Of a stretch of DNA of 49,872 nt, positions 1 to 9,250 are shown piece by piece. The notes under the pieces were generated by a model. The model ran no database searches, was not told the DNA's origin, and worked only from the letters and a program-made list of their open reading frames with translations. How positions within the stretch are numbered: position 1 is the stretch's first letter; each line of letters begins with the position of its first letter. The translations under genes were made by a program, and so were the position numbers. This DNA is from Hydrococcus sp. Prado102 (GTDB lineage Bacteria; Cyanobacteriota; Cyanobacteriia; Cyanobacteriales; Microcystaceae): positions 1 through 49,872 of the forward strand of contig JALOOL010000003.1 in NCBI GenBank assembly GCA_025454425.1. Reading direction: 5' to 3'.

Positions 1-876
1 ACCCATGTAGATGTTAGAAAGCGCAACATTGGTTTTGTCTTTCAGCATTACGCTCTTTTCAAACACCTAACCGTTCGCCAGAATATAGCCTTTGGCTTGG
101 AAATTCGTAAATATACTCGCCAATACGCCAAAAGAAAAGTTGAAGAATTATTAGAGTTAATTCAATTGCAAGGATTGGGCGATCGCTATCCTTCACAACT
201 CTCTGGAGGACAGCGCCAAAGAGTTGCCCTTGCCCGTGCCTTAGCCGTACAACCGCAAGTATTACTGTTAGACGAACCGTTCGGCGCTTTAGATGCTAAA
301 GTCCGCAAAGAACTACGTGCATGGTTGCGACGGTTGCACGACGAAGTTGGCATGACCAGCATTTTTGTCACCCATGACCAGGAAGAAGCGATGGAAGTGG
401 CAGATGAAATCGTGGTGATGAACGACGGACGCATCGAACAGATTGGATCGCCTGCCGATATCTACGACCATCCCGCAACATCATTTGTCATGAGTTTCGT
501 TGGAGAAGTTAACGTTCTGCCAACTTCAGCGCGTTTATTTCGCGATCGCTTGTCTGGTAATGGAAATGGCAATTTTAACCCTTTAAGTTCTCAAGTCTTT
601 GTCCGTCCCCACGATTTTAAAATTCAACTGAACGCCGATGGTTCGACTACCACTGCTAAAGTTCAACGCATTCTACGCCTGGGTTGGGATATTCAAGTAG
701 AATTAACATTGCCAGACGATTTGACGATTACGGCTCATATTAGTAAGGAACAGTTTGCACGACTAAATTTGCAACTCGGTCAGCAAGTCTTTGTTAAAAC
801 CAGCAATGCTAAACTCTTTTCTGAGCCTTCTATCGGGCAATCCTGGAAAGAAGTCGGCGATCGCTTAGCTGTTTAA
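1..876 (+). CDS. cysA: Sulfate/thiosulfate ABC transporter ATP-binding protein CysA (5' end outside window)
   Basis: The reading frame is open from base 1 (its third codon is GTA), so the gene begins before the window and the TTG at 97 is internal. Seen in order: Q-loop region with [11 protein letters not shown] (about 52-84), ABC signature LSGGQRQR (from 199), Walker B LLLDEP followed by the D-loop GALDA, and the switch histidine in VTHDQEEA. The C-terminal part (from about base 500) contains [10 protein letters not shown], typical of the TOBE-like regulatory domain of CysA/PotA-type ATPases. This protein would energise sulfate import at the cytoplasmic membrane with CysT, CysW and a periplasmic binding protein, presumably upstream of the window. 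The [18 protein letters not shown] stretch is characteristic of CysA, which makes sulfate more likely than another anion or polyamine. No clear terminator follows; the next 180 bases are short repeats. Confidence 0.9.
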   Translation, partial: THVDVRKRNIGFVFQHYALFKHLTVRQNIAFGLEIRKYTRQYAKRKVEELLELIQLQGLGDRYPSQLSGGQRQRVALARALAVQPQVLLLDEPFGALDAKVRKELRAWLRRLHDEVGMTSIFVTHDQEEAMEVADEIVVMNDGRIEQIGSPADIYDHPATSFVMSFVGEVNVLPTSARLFRDRLSGNGNGNFNPLSSQVFVRPHDFKIQLNADGSTTTAKVQRILRLGWDIQVELTLPDDLTITAHISKEQFARLNLQLGQQVFVKTSNAKLFSEPSIGQSWKEVGDRLAV

Positions 877-909
877 TAGCATCCTTCGGAGGACAAGGGG
901 ATAAGAAAA

Positions 910-937
910 GTCGAAAGTCGAAAGTCGAAAGTCGAAA
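910..937. repeat. Heptamer tandem repeat (GTCGAAA)x4
   Basis: Four perfect tandem copies of GTCGAAA, followed by GTA. A second array of the same unit lies downstream of ureC at 14511-14538. Short tandemly repeated heptamers of this kind are common between cyanobacterial genes. The flanking sequence carries two copies of GGAGGACAAGGGG, near 890 and 953. Confidence 0.9.
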
Positions 938-996
938 GTAAAAGAAGGACTTGGAGGACAAGGGGACAAGGGGAAGTCGGAATTAAATTTACTACT

Positions 997-1057
997 GAAC
1001 TCCTGAACTCCTGAACTTCTAAACTTTGAACTTTGAACTTTGAACTTTGAACTTTGA
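997..1057. repeat. Tandem repeats GAACTCCT (x3, last imperfect) and ACTTTGA (x5)
   Basis: Bases 997-1020 hold GAACTCCT, GAACTCCT and GAACTTCT. Bases 1023-1057 hold five perfect copies of ACTTTGA. The array ends four bases before the stop codon (1062-1064) of the LysR-type gene on the opposite strand, so it forms the immediate 3' flank of that gene. Confidence 0.9.
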
Positions 1058-1061
1058 ACTC

Positions 1062-1946
1062 CTAACCCTTTTTTGCAAATATTCCCACTCCTCTCAACAC
1101 GTCTAGAAACGCCAAAACTGCTGGAGGATGAAGCGTATTAGAAAGTATCGCCGCACCGATAATTCTCTCTAGGGGAACGGGTGGCGTTCTCACCTGCACC
1201 CCTTCTGGGATGGGTAATGCAGCCAAACGAGGCAAAATAGCAGCCCCTAATCCTTGGGCAACCATACTGACAATGGTAGAGTCTTCTTTAATTGCATAAG
1301 CGACTTTTAAAGTTTGTCCCCACTTCGCCCAGTGGTCGCGCACGGCGTAGGTACATTCGGCATAATTAAACAAAATGAAGGAATAAGAAGCTATTGCGTC
1401 CCAGGTTAAATATTGGGGAGCTTCTTGTCTTTTTTTGGGCAGTAGTACGATATACTCGTCTCTAGCAATTTCCCAAGTTTCAAACTCGCTACCCAAACGA
1501 GGTAAAGGCAATAAACCGATATCGACTTGACCCTCTCGCAATGCTTGTTCGACTTTGAGGGGTTCTAATTCGGTTAGCATGACCTCTACGTTAGGAAACT
1601 GTTGACTAAACCGAGCAATGTTTGGCGGTAAGATGTGAGTAGCTGCGCTGCGAAAAGAAGCAACTCGTACTCGTCCGCGATCTAAACCTCTCTCTTGATT
1701 GACTTCGCGATCGATATTTTCTCGGATTTCGAGAATTTTCTGGGCGTGAGCGATAACTCGTTCGCCAATAAGGGTAGGACGCGCCCCAAAACGTCCTCGC
1801 GAGAATAAAAGAACGCCGAGTTCTTCTTCTAAAGAAGCGATCGCCCGACTGACGGCTGATTGAGAAATTCCTAGATTTAAGGCAGCGGTGGAAAAATTGC
1901 CATATTCCGCTACCGATCGCAAGATTTGCAGTTGTTCGATATTCAT
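1062..1946 (-). CDS. LysR-family transcriptional regulator
   Basis: A 294-residue protein, normal length for LysR regulators. Residues 1-62 form the winged helix-turn-helix (NFSTAALNLGISQSAVSRAI then LEEELGVLLFSR). The rest is the LysR substrate-binding fold, with GRVRVASFRSAATHILPP opening the first lobe and AQGLGAAILPRLAA near the end. The ATG at 1946 matches the usual LysR N-terminus. The gene is divergent from the cupin-like gene at 2114 with 167 bases between, the classical arrangement for a LysR protein and its target. A role linked to cysA, which converges on it, is possible but unsupported. The effector is unknown. The C-terminus ends at a heptamer repeat array. Confidence 0.85.
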   Translation of the reverse strand: MNIEQLQILRSVAEYGNFSTAALNLGISQSAVSRAIASLEEELGVLLFSRGRFGARPTLIGERVIAHAQKILEIRENIDREVNQERGLDRGRVRVASFRSAATHILPPNIARFSQQFPNVEVMLTELEPLKVEQALREGQVDIGLLPLPRLGSEFETWEIARDEYIVLLPKKRQEAPQYLTWDAIASYSFILFNYAECTYAVRDHWAKWGQTLKVAYAIKEDSTIVSMVAQGLGAAILPRLAALPIPEGVQVRTPPVPLERIIGAAILSNTLHPPAVLAFLDVLRGVGIFAKKG

Positions 1947-2113
1947 CGGGTTTTGGCGATCGCATCAATCTCTGTATTTTTTCTTAACCAAATTTAGAAT
2001 TTTTATCCATCCATTTTACGCATAGATATGATTCTCAATCGGTTTTGACCGCGATCGGATGCCGAAGCTAGGCTAAATAAAGAAGCGACCTAATCATCCA
2101 TCTCCGACCATCT

Positions 2114-2602
2114 ATGTTTGAACTGCTGCCCTATCAAAAGTTCCGCGATACTCCTAACGTTCGTTTTTTTGATATTACAATTGCCAATTCTAATGCTCGC
2201 GATCTCGTCTTTCACGATGGGCCCGCAGTCAGTCCAAACAATACACCTGACGGATACTGGCAATTTTATCTCCATCCCAATCAAGAAGATAACTTGTTAG
2301 CACTTTCGGGAGGACGGACTTTTTATTTAGTCAATTTTGCTTGGGACGAACCTTTTCATATCGTTCGCCTAGAAGCTAACGGCGATATTCTTAGGATTCC
2401 TCCTGGTACGTTTCATCGCTCTGTTTCCGATCTTAAAGGATCTCTCGTCCTCAATCAAGCCGTTCGTACTGCCAAAGCAACAGTAGAAAACGAGTTTCGC
2501 GTCTATAACAGTGCCATCATTCCCCGCTTGCTGCAAGCAACTTGTCAATCTTCTCCTTCGCCCAAAATACACGGTTTTCCCGCATTTCCCCAGGCAGCTT
2601 AA
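2114..2602 (+). CDS. Cupin-like hypothetical protein
   Basis: A 162-residue soluble protein without signal peptide or membrane segment. Its middle (about residues 55-120) looks like a cupin barrel: alternating short strands, AWDEPFHIVRLEANGDI, then IPPGTFHRSVSDLKGSLVLN, where PPGTFHR resembles the second cupin motif with a metal-binding histidine. The ATG at 2114 follows a 167-base divergent promoter region shared with the LysR gene, which is its likely regulator. The product is not recognised beyond the fold. The cupin call is inference from pattern; a different small beta-barrel is possible. Confidence 0.6.
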   Translation: MFELLPYQKFRDTPNVRFFDITIANSNARDLVFHDGPAVSPNNTPDGYWQFYLHPNQEDNLLALSGGRTFYLVNFAWDEPFHIVRLEANGDILRIPPGTFHRSVSDLKGSLVLNQAVRTAKATVENEFRVYNSAIIPRLLQATCQSSPSPKIHGFPAFPQAA

Positions 2603-2722
2603 GAAGTTTGGACAATGGAAAGCGATCGGCGATCGCTGTTGAGATTCCTATCCTTAACCTTGAAATCCTAACGCGATCGCAGTTGGCAAACAGAATTTAA
2701 ATGCTCTGTCTTTAGTAATGAA

Positions 2723-4018
2723 CTAATGCAGAATCCAAAGATAAGCTTGTACGATGGTGCGATCGCCATTCTGTGGGTATTTTTGCAATAAGTATCCACC
2801 CCACAAGTAAAAGTTAAGCACGATTAAAACGATAGCTTGCGTTACAAAAAGCAATCGAATGGTTTGATATCGAAAACTCATAAGCCAACTTAAGGTTATA
2901 CCAGCGCCGAGAGACAGAGGTGGCAATAGTTCGATAAATGCCCGACTACCAAACGAGTCTCCGCTAAATCCCCATAATCCATTGATGAGCCATAAACTAG
3001 CTGTACCTAGAATAATAGCTACGTACCACGAACGTTGTTTTTTCAGTCGAACGAGTCCAATAACATTACAAATTATTAATATTAAATACCAGGGGTGATA
3101 TAAAAACACTCCATAACTATTTCCTAATACTATTTCAAATAAACCGATCGCCCCACCCGTAAAGCCTTTCCCTTGGTACGAATTCGCTACAAATTCACCC
3201 CAAAGTAGAAATAAAGCAGTTTGCTGGAGCAATAGCATGATGCCGATACCAAGCGCGAATGGAAGCAATTTTTTCCAATTTTTCAATTCGCTCTGGAATA
3301 GCAAGATAAAAAATGGAAGAAATACAAGATTAGATAGACGAACAATTAATGTCAGCCCAATTATTAAACCAGTAAATAGCTTAGACAAAAACGGATACTT
3401 GATAAAACCGGGCTTATAACTAGCAATAAAAATCAAACAATTAATTAAAGCAACGCCTGCGCCATGAGCCATTGCAGGTTCTTTGGTAACATAGTGAAGT
3501 AGATTTGTTCCTACTAAAGGCAAACTACTCACTAACAAATTCACCTCTTCTTGAATACCATAATTTCTAAGAGCAAGAAAGAATAAATAGAAGCTAAATA
3601 AAATAAAGATTACAAGAGAGAAGGCGATCGAAATCTGATAAGGGAGGCTGATTCCGTCTGCTTCAAAAGGAGTTAGTAGTGCAACGACATGACCTAGTAA
3701 AAAACCAGGGATTTCGAGAATAGCAACTCCAATTGGATATTGATTGGGGACTAATCCATTAGGCGTTCGCCTGTTGAGGTCTATTGGTGGCGGATCGGGA
3801 AAATAAAGCTTCTCGAAATCATTTTGAAAGTTGATATCTCCATCGATAAAAATCGATCTAATCCAGGCATAATAGCCATTACCATCGCTCACAATCAGAT
3901 CTGGAGAATTGCCTCGCCATGCAGAAATGCCCAGGATTAGAATAGCGATCGCGAAGATAGTTAGTAAAAATAGAATATAGAGTTGTTTGATGCGATGTCG
4001 ATCGAACCAATAAATCAT
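2723..4018 (-). CDS. Polytopic membrane protein, putative GT-C fold glycosyltransferase
   Basis: A 431-residue, strongly hydrophobic protein with roughly ten predicted membrane segments, the first at residues 12-32. The first extracytoplasmic loop (about 40-100) is rich in acidic residues and contains SDGNGYYAWIRSIFIDGD and a following ND, reminiscent of the acidic motif in the first loop of GT-C glycosyltransferases that use lipid-linked sugars. Later HGAGVA and GFSGDSFGSRAFIELLPPL resemble conserved stretches in related hypothetical glycosyltransferases. The ATG at 4018 precedes MIYWFDRHR, a basic N-terminus before helix 1. Neighbours give no pathway. The substrate is unknown and the enzyme class is inference. 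Confidence 0.5.
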   Translation of the reverse strand: MIYWFDRHRIKQLYILFLLTIFAIAILILGISAWRGNSPDLIVSDGNGYYAWIRSIFIDGDINFQNDFEKLYFPDPPPIDLNRRTPNGLVPNQYPIGVAILEIPGFLLGHVVALLTPFEADGISLPYQISIAFSLVIFILFSFYLFFLALRNYGIQEEVNLLVSSLPLVGTNLLHYVTKEPAMAHGAGVALINCLIFIASYKPGFIKYPFLSKLFTGLIIGLTLIVRLSNLVFLPFFILLFQSELKNWKKLLPFALGIGIMLLLQQTALFLLWGEFVANSYQGKGFTGGAIGLFEIVLGNSYGVFLYHPWYLILIICNVIGLVRLKKQRSWYVAIILGTASLWLINGLWGFSGDSFGSRAFIELLPPLSLGAGITLSWLMSFRYQTIRLLFVTQAIVLIVLNFYLWGGYLLQKYPQNGDRTIVQAYLWILH

Positions 4019-4191
4019 AGTTGTGCGACGTACTCCTGTGTATTACGGTTATTTACCTTTGTATACTAAACCTCTTGCAAAAATAAAAATCCAATCAAAT
4101 CGAACACTTTGAAATTAATTTTTTCTTCATGAACCCTTTCCCCTTTCCCCTGAATAAGAGCAAGAAGTCTACTGCTGTGGCATCCTAAATA

Positions 4192-4689
4192 ATGAGAAAA
4201 ATTCTTATAGGTGTAATGGGCCCTGGCGAAAAGGCAACCGCAAAAGAACGAGAAAATGCTTATCAACTCGGTCGATTAATTGCGCGAGAGGGATGGGTAC
4301 TTTTAAGCGGCGGAAGAAATGCAGGAGTCATGGATGCTGCTAATAAGGGCGCAAAAGCGTCGGGAGGATTAACGGTTGGGATTTTACCAAGCGATAATTT
4401 TGAGGCGGTTTCTGAGGCGGTAGATATCGCGATCGCAACCGATATGGGCAATGCTCGCAATAATATTAACGTTCTTTCTTGTCGCGCGATCGTTGCCTGT
4501 GGAATGGGGCTAGGCACGGCTTCAGAAGTCGCTTTGGCGCTAAAAGCAGGCAAATCGGTTATTTTATTCACCGATTCTCAAGAAAGCATCAAGTTTTTTA
4601 CTAATTTAGCTCCCAAGCAAGTTTATTTAGCAGATAATCCAGAAACTGTCATCGAGATAGCAAAAGAAATTTTGAGTAAATCTGTCTAA
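4192..4689 (+). CDS. SLOG/LOG-fold protein, TIGR00725-like
   Basis: A 165-residue Rossmann-like protein. Visible are the N-terminal strand MRKILIGVMGPG, the glycine-rich motif LLSGGRNAGVMDAANKGA (about 38-55) and GMGLGTASEVALAL (104-117), which is the PGGxGTxxE position of LOG proteins with PGG changed to GLG. Members of the wider SLOG superfamily bind nucleotides or nucleotide derivatives; LOG enzymes release cytokinin-type bases from nucleoside monophosphates. The short length and GLGTASE motif place this with the TIGR00725 group, whose substrate is not established. A second, longer LOG protein lies at 44428. Confidence 0.75.
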   Translation: MRKILIGVMGPGEKATAKERENAYQLGRLIAREGWVLLSGGRNAGVMDAANKGAKASGGLTVGILPSDNFEAVSEAVDIAIATDMGNARNNINVLSCRAIVACGMGLGTASEVALALKAGKSVILFTDSQESIKFFTNLAPKQVYLADNPETVIEIAKEILSKSV

Positions 4690-4852
4690 AGCGGGATTCC
4701 AAAGGCATCTCACAACCAGAGACTCGATCGCGCTCCGCTTTTAAGTTAGAATCAATCTTGTTAATTTTTATTGCATGAGGCAGGAAGCCGAACTTTGAGG
4801 GAAACTCCGAGTAACGGTACTGCAAAAAAGCAATCAGAGAGGATCGAACACA

Positions 4853-5455
4853 ATGGCATACGAACTTCCTGCATTACCATACGACTATACGGCACTGGAA
4901 CCATACGTTACCAAAAGTACGCTTGAGTTTCATCACGATAAGCACCACGCAGCTTATGTAAACAATTACAATACTGCGGTCAAGGATAGCGATTTAGATA
5001 GCAAGTCTATTGAAGAAGTTATCAAAGCTGTTGCGGGCGATTCTTCTAAAGCGGGAATTTTCAACAATGCCGCGCAAGCATGGAATCACACTTTTTACTG
5101 GAATTGTATGAAGCCTAACGGCGGCGGTACGCCAACCGGAGCTTTAGCTGATAAAATTAATGCTGACTTTGGTAGCTTCGATAAATTTGTTGAAGCCTTC
5201 AAGAGTGCGGGTGCAACTCAGTTTGGTAGCGGTTGGGCTTGGTTGGTTCTCGACAACGGTACGCTGAAAGTTACCAAAACTCTCAATGCAGAAAATCCCC
5301 TTTCAGCAGGACAAACCCCCCTTCTGACGATGGATGTTTGGGAACACGCCTACTATCTCGATTACCAAAATCGTCGTCCCGACTATATCAATGACTTCAT
5401 CACCAAATTGATTAACTGGGATTTTGTTGCAGCTAATTTAGCAGCAGCTAGTTAG
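4853..5455 (+). CDS. sodB: Superoxide dismutase [Fe]
   Basis: A 200-residue Fe/Mn-family superoxide dismutase converting superoxide to oxygen and hydrogen peroxide. The four metal ligands are all present: His27 (FHHDKHH), His79 (AWNHTFYW), Asp161 and His165 (MDVWEHAYYLDY). Gln75 in NNAAQAW sits at the position typical of iron enzymes, where Mn enzymes place the glutamine later, so Fe is preferred. No signal peptide, so cytosolic. The start MAYELPALPY matches the family. The gene stands alone, with 163 bases upstream and a strong inverted repeat at 5466-5508 downstream that may act as terminator. Confidence 0.95.
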   Translation: MAYELPALPYDYTALEPYVTKSTLEFHHDKHHAAYVNNYNTAVKDSDLDSKSIEEVIKAVAGDSSKAGIFNNAAQAWNHTFYWNCMKPNGGGTPTGALADKINADFGSFDKFVEAFKSAGATQFGSGWAWLVLDNGTLKVTKTLNAENPLSAGQTPLLTMDVWEHAYYLDYQNRRPDYINDFITKLINWDFVAANLAAAS

Positions 5456-5465
5456 TAACATTTTA

Positions 5466-5508
5466 CCCCCTCTTACACATCCCCCTTTTTAAGGGGGACA
5501 GAGGGGGG
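5466..5508. terminator. Nested inverted repeat downstream of sodB, possible terminator
   Basis: The outer arms CCCCCTC (5466-5472) and GAGGGGG (5501-5507) enclose inner arms CCCCCTT (5481-5487) and AAGGGGG (5491-5497). This CCCCCTTTTTAAGGGGG core resembles a dispersed cyanobacterial palindromic repeat. It lies 10 bases after the sodB stop, so it could fold at the mRNA 3' end, but no long T-run follows. Confidence 0.6.
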
Positions 5509-5594
5509 TCGAAAAAGAGATACTGAGACATCGAGAAATAGAGATATGTTAAATCTAAATCCCGATCGCCAATCGCCAATCGCCAAACAAAGCA

Positions 5595-5819
5595 ATGGAT
5601 AGCAGAGATTTAGCACGATACATCGAAGAAACTGAAAGTATTTCTAAACCGTGGTTATTAATGCAATTGCGCCTCCAGAAATTGCAAGAAAATCGCGATT
5701 TTCTTTCGCCAGAAGAGTACATCCGCCAAGTGGAAGATTTACACCAAGATTTAATGAATTTAGGCGAATGGTGGAAAGGAATCGAAGACAGAGTTTTTGA
5801 CCCTGAAAATCTTTCTTAA
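5595..5819 (+). CDS. Conserved small cyanobacterial hypothetical protein
   Basis: A 74-residue acidic, helix-forming protein with LARYIEETESISKPWLLMQ at the start, a charged centre (LQENRDFLSPEEYIRQVEDL) and a C-terminal GEWWKGIEDRVFDPE. No signal peptide, membrane segment or catalytic motif is seen. The ATG at 5595 is preceded by a run of CGCCAAT repeats rather than a clear Shine-Dalgarno. The sequence has a natural amino-acid composition and looks like small proteins seen across cyanobacteria, but no function is known to me. Confidence 0.6.
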   Translation: MDSRDLARYIEETESISKPWLLMQLRLQKLQENRDFLSPEEYIRQVEDLHQDLMNLGEWWKGIEDRVFDPENLS

Positions 5820-5891
5820 AAATAGAAAGCAGGACAGATATTTGCATTGACGCGACCCGTCCTAAAGACATAGCCTTATTAATTGAGAGTA

Positions 5892-6083
5892 TTATCTATC
5901 CAACCAGTCCCAAGTTTGTTCTAGCTGTCTGAGGGACAAAACCCCATGTTGCCAAAGGATAATAGGTATTAAACCTAGCTGCTGCTGACAGAGACGTTGA
6001 GCCATCGCGATCGCTACAGGTGCAACTTTTAATTCATCGAGCAAAAATTGAGTTAGTTTGGGAGTATCGTCCCAGCAGTTCAT
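5892..6083 (-). CDS. DUF2949 family protein
   Basis: A 63-residue protein with the layout of the cyanobacterial DUF2949 family: an N-terminal helix (LTQFLLDELKVAPVAIAMAQ), then GLIPIILWQHGVLSLRQLEQ and a terminal WDWLD. No transmembrane segment is convincing despite the hydrophobic centre. The ATG at 6083 is the only good start. It lies downstream of psaC on the same strand, beyond the psaC terminator hairpin, so it is probably transcribed separately. The function of the family is unknown. Confidence 0.7.
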   Translation of the reverse strand: MNCWDDTPKLTQFLLDELKVAPVAIAMAQRLCQQQLGLIPIILWQHGVLSLRQLEQTWDWLDR

Positions 6084-6121
6084 GGTTCTAATCGTTCGCT
6101 AAAATATTAGAAAATTTAATT

Positions 6122-6192
6122 GATAAAAAGGCTACGGCTATTGAGTTTCAGTCACACGAGTTAGTTTTTATGCGATCGCCACTCAACAGCCG
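6122..6192 (-). terminator. Rho-independent-type terminator of psaC
   Basis: Read on the minus strand, CGGCTGTTGAGT (6192-6181) pairs with ACTCAATAGCCG (6146-6135), a 12-bp stem with one G-U pair and a 34-base loop that includes a HIP1 site. It is followed by TAGCCTTTTTATC. It begins 7 bases after the psaC stop codon. Confidence 0.7.
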
Positions 6193-6199
6193 TTTTCTG

Positions 6200-7164
<965 letters not shown>

Positions 7165-7222
7165 GTCATTAGAGATCTATTTGCTTGGTGGAGTATGAGC
7201 TATTTGTCTTACTCTATTGTTT

Positions 7223-7441
7223 TCAAGTTTTTTGTCTTGCTCCAATCGGACTCCAAGAAGCTGAGATTTTCTTAAATTCTTCAAATGTATGGGTGCTTTT
7301 CCAACCGCATTGGCGACACTTAAACCCAAAAATTTTGTTTTTCTCATATTCAAAGTAGACCACATCCGAGGAGTAACACTTAGAACACAATCCCTTGAGG
7401 ACTACAGACTCTAAATTTTGTGTTTTTTTTGAATCTGACAT
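7223..7441 (-). CDS. Small zinc-ribbon-like protein
   Basis: A 72-residue protein with two CxxC knuckles, Cys19-Cys22 and Cys42-Cys45, separated by 19 residues (GLCSKCYSSD and FKCRQCGW), the spacing of a small zinc ribbon. The sequence between is rich in Phe, Tyr and Lys. No enzymatic motif is present. It lies between the thioredoxin-reductase-like gene and the SGNH hydrolase on the same strand. An overlapping frame at 7177-7365 has no such features and is ignored. The ribosome binding site is weak. A role in nucleic-acid or protein binding is only a guess. Confidence 0.55.
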   Translation of the reverse strand: MSDSKKTQNLESVVLKGLCSKCYSSDVVYFEYEKNKIFGFKCRQCGWKSTHTFEEFKKISASWSPIGARQKT

Positions 7442-7475
7442 AACTCAAATAACCAGAAAAAGGTGAAAATAGACA

Positions 7476-8426
7476 TCAACTCCAGTCGGGTTTGATGTTC
7501 TGGCGGTGATTTAGGTATCGGTCAATTGCCATCGCCGCAATACAACCGTCTGAAGCGGCAACTACTGCCTGCTTAAAAGGCGTGTTACGAATATCGCCAA
7601 CCGCCCAAACGCCAGGTATATTGGTCTGCATCATCTCATTGACCTTAACGCCACCATCGGGTTTTAGTTCGATTTGACCGCCTAAAAAATCTGTAATGGG
7701 TTTAGCGCCCTGTAAATAGATGAAAACCCCTTCAACCGGAGCGATTGAGATTGGCTCCCCACCTTTGGAAAGTACTTCGACAGCAGTGACACCGCTTTCT
7801 TCACCGTGAATTTTCAGCAGGCGAGTCTTGCTCCAGAGTTTGACCGACTGATGAGCCAGTAGGTTCTCGGCATGACCGTCGAGCATTGCTGGGTCTTTAG
7901 GAGTCACCCAGTGAATTTTAGAAGCAAACTTCGTGAGAACGTTGGCTTCTTCGATGGCTTCTTCGCTGCTGCCGACTACGACTACCTCGCGATCGCGCAT
8001 AAAAGCCCCGTCGCAGGTAGCGCAGTAGCTAACTCCCCGACCCAAGTATTCGGACTCGCCAGGAATTGAGGCAGGCCGCCCCATTGCACCAGAAGCAAGC
8101 ACGAGAGCGCGACATCTAAACGTCCCCTCTGGAGTATAAACTATTTTCTGGGCATCGCTGACATCGATGCCAAAAACTTGCGCTCGCTTGTAGTCGGAGC
8201 CAAATTCAATCGCTTGCTCGCGCATTACTTCTAGTAATTCATCTCCACCGACTTCGCCCCGCACCCCAGGATAGTTAGCAATTTTATGGGTAATCGCTAA
8301 GGCGCCCGCCGCCGAATTTTTGTCGAGGATGGCTGTTTTTAGGTTAGAGCGTGCCGTATAGAGGGCACAAGTACAACCTGCTGGCCCGCCACCGATAATA
8401 ACAACATCGTAATCAAAATAGTCCAT
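7476..8426 (-). CDS. Thioredoxin-reductase-like FAD flavoprotein with degenerate NADPH site
   Basis: With the ATG at 8426 the protein has 316 residues and begins MDYFDYDVVIIGGGPAG; a longer GTG start at 8456 is less likely. FAD motifs are GGGPAG (12-17) and VWAVGDIRN near the C-terminus. The redox pair is CATC (Cys135, Cys138). The second nucleotide site does not look like NADPH-dependent thioredoxin reductase: the usual GGGDSA is VGSSEEA (151-157) and the HRRxxxRA patch is VTPKDPAML. Such loss is known in pyridine-nucleotide-independent relatives (ferredoxin-dependent FFTR, cyanobacterial DDOR/DTR types). Electrons may therefore come from ferredoxin or another flavin; this is inference. No thioredoxin gene is adjacent. 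Confidence 0.85.
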   Translation of the reverse strand: MDYFDYDVVIIGGGPAGCTCALYTARSNLKTAILDKNSAAGALAITHKIANYPGVRGEVGGDELLEVMREQAIEFGSDYKRAQVFGIDVSDAQKIVYTPEGTFRCRALVLASGAMGRPASIPGESEYLGRGVSYCATCDGAFMRDREVVVVGSSEEAIEEANVLTKFASKIHWVTPKDPAMLDGHAENLLAHQSVKLWSKTRLLKIHGEESGVTAVEVLSKGGEPISIAPVEGVFIYLQGAKPITDFLGGQIELKPDGGVKVNEMMQTNIPGVWAVGDIRNTPFKQAVVAASDGCIAAMAIDRYLNHRQNIKPDWS

Positions 8427-8555
8427 AGTCCTAACTAGTCTAAACTCCAGTTGCACTCACCCCAAGTACTAAAATTTCGGCTTCTGAACTCGCTATCGTA
8501 AAGACGATCTCAAGAAATAATAGTATTGACGTAGCAGCACAGAATGCTATCTTTT

Positions 8556-9008
8556 TTATTTCGCGAAACGCGATCGAGGATTTGAGTCATAATTTTGAAT
8601 CCTTAGAAAACTTGGTTTGCTTTTAGAAGCCAGTTCGGGTCTAACCGTTGAAACTGGCACTTGAGAGTCAATTTTATCGCCCAGATCTTCTGAAATCGTT
8701 AAATTTTGTGGTTTACAGCGTTTGATTTTCGCTGCAATTCCTTGCGCTCCTTCTTGTTCTAAGTCTTCTAGATAACCAGCTTCGGCAGCTTGAGCTTCCT
8801 TGGCACTGAGGAAGGGGCCGAAGTAATATATACAGAGTGGATTCTGGGTAACAATTTCTATCCACCATGCCCAACCTAAGTTTTGGAAAATATCGAGCGA
8901 ATTTTCTTTGAGGCTCTTCCAGAGTGCGTTCATAATTGTTTCAGCACTTTTTGGGCTTTGCTTATTTTCTACTTGACTTCTCTGAGCCATCTTCAACAAT
9001 CGCGTCAT
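8556..9008 (-). CDS. DUF1816 domain protein
   Basis: With the ATG at 9008 the protein has 150 residues; a longer frame to 9029 would need TTG. The centre (about residues 40-95) contains NLGWAWWIEIVTQNP, IYYFGPFLSAKEAQAAEAGY and LEDLEQEGAQGI, the pattern of the cyanobacterial DUF1816 family, also found near phycobilisome linker-like proteins. The C-terminal 50 residues are polar and low in hydrophobics, probably disordered. No membrane segment is present. The function is unknown. The gene stands alone, 129 bases from the next. Confidence 0.75.
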   Translation of the reverse strand: MTRLLKMAQRSQVENKQSPKSAETIMNALWKSLKENSLDIFQNLGWAWWIEIVTQNPLCIYYFGPFLSAKEAQAAEAGYLEDLEQEGAQGIAAKIKRCKPQNLTISEDLGDKIDSQVPVSTVRPELASKSKPSFLRIQNYDSNPRSRFAK

Positions 9009-9123
9009 AGTGATGCGATCGCATATCAAGCTCTTTAACTCACCCTCACTTCAAGATCCTCCTCGTCCCGTGCAAGTGTTATCAATCGCATAGAAGGTTC
9101 CTCCATATTATTGATTTGAAGAA

Positions 9124-9155
9124 AACCGCTACCGCGCTTCACGACAGTAGCGGTT
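9124..9155. repeat. Perfect 9-bp inverted repeat
   Basis: AACCGCTAC (9124-9132) and GTAGCGGTT (9147-9155) are exact complements with a 14-base spacer. It lies upstream of the DUF1816 gene and downstream of the acyl-CoA synthetase/GNAT gene on the minus strand. Confidence 0.7.
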
Positions 9156-9250
9156 AGAAGGCGAGGAAAAACTAAGGTAGGAGTCCTCATTTCCCAAGCA
9201 TGAGGGGTTTTCATTGCGATCGTTGTTAAACCTTTTAAGATTCATCGCCT

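Noticed and set aside
910-1057. Possible CRISPR array
   Set aside because: The repeats are contiguous 7- and 8-mers with no spacers, so they are short tandem repeats; no cas genes are present.
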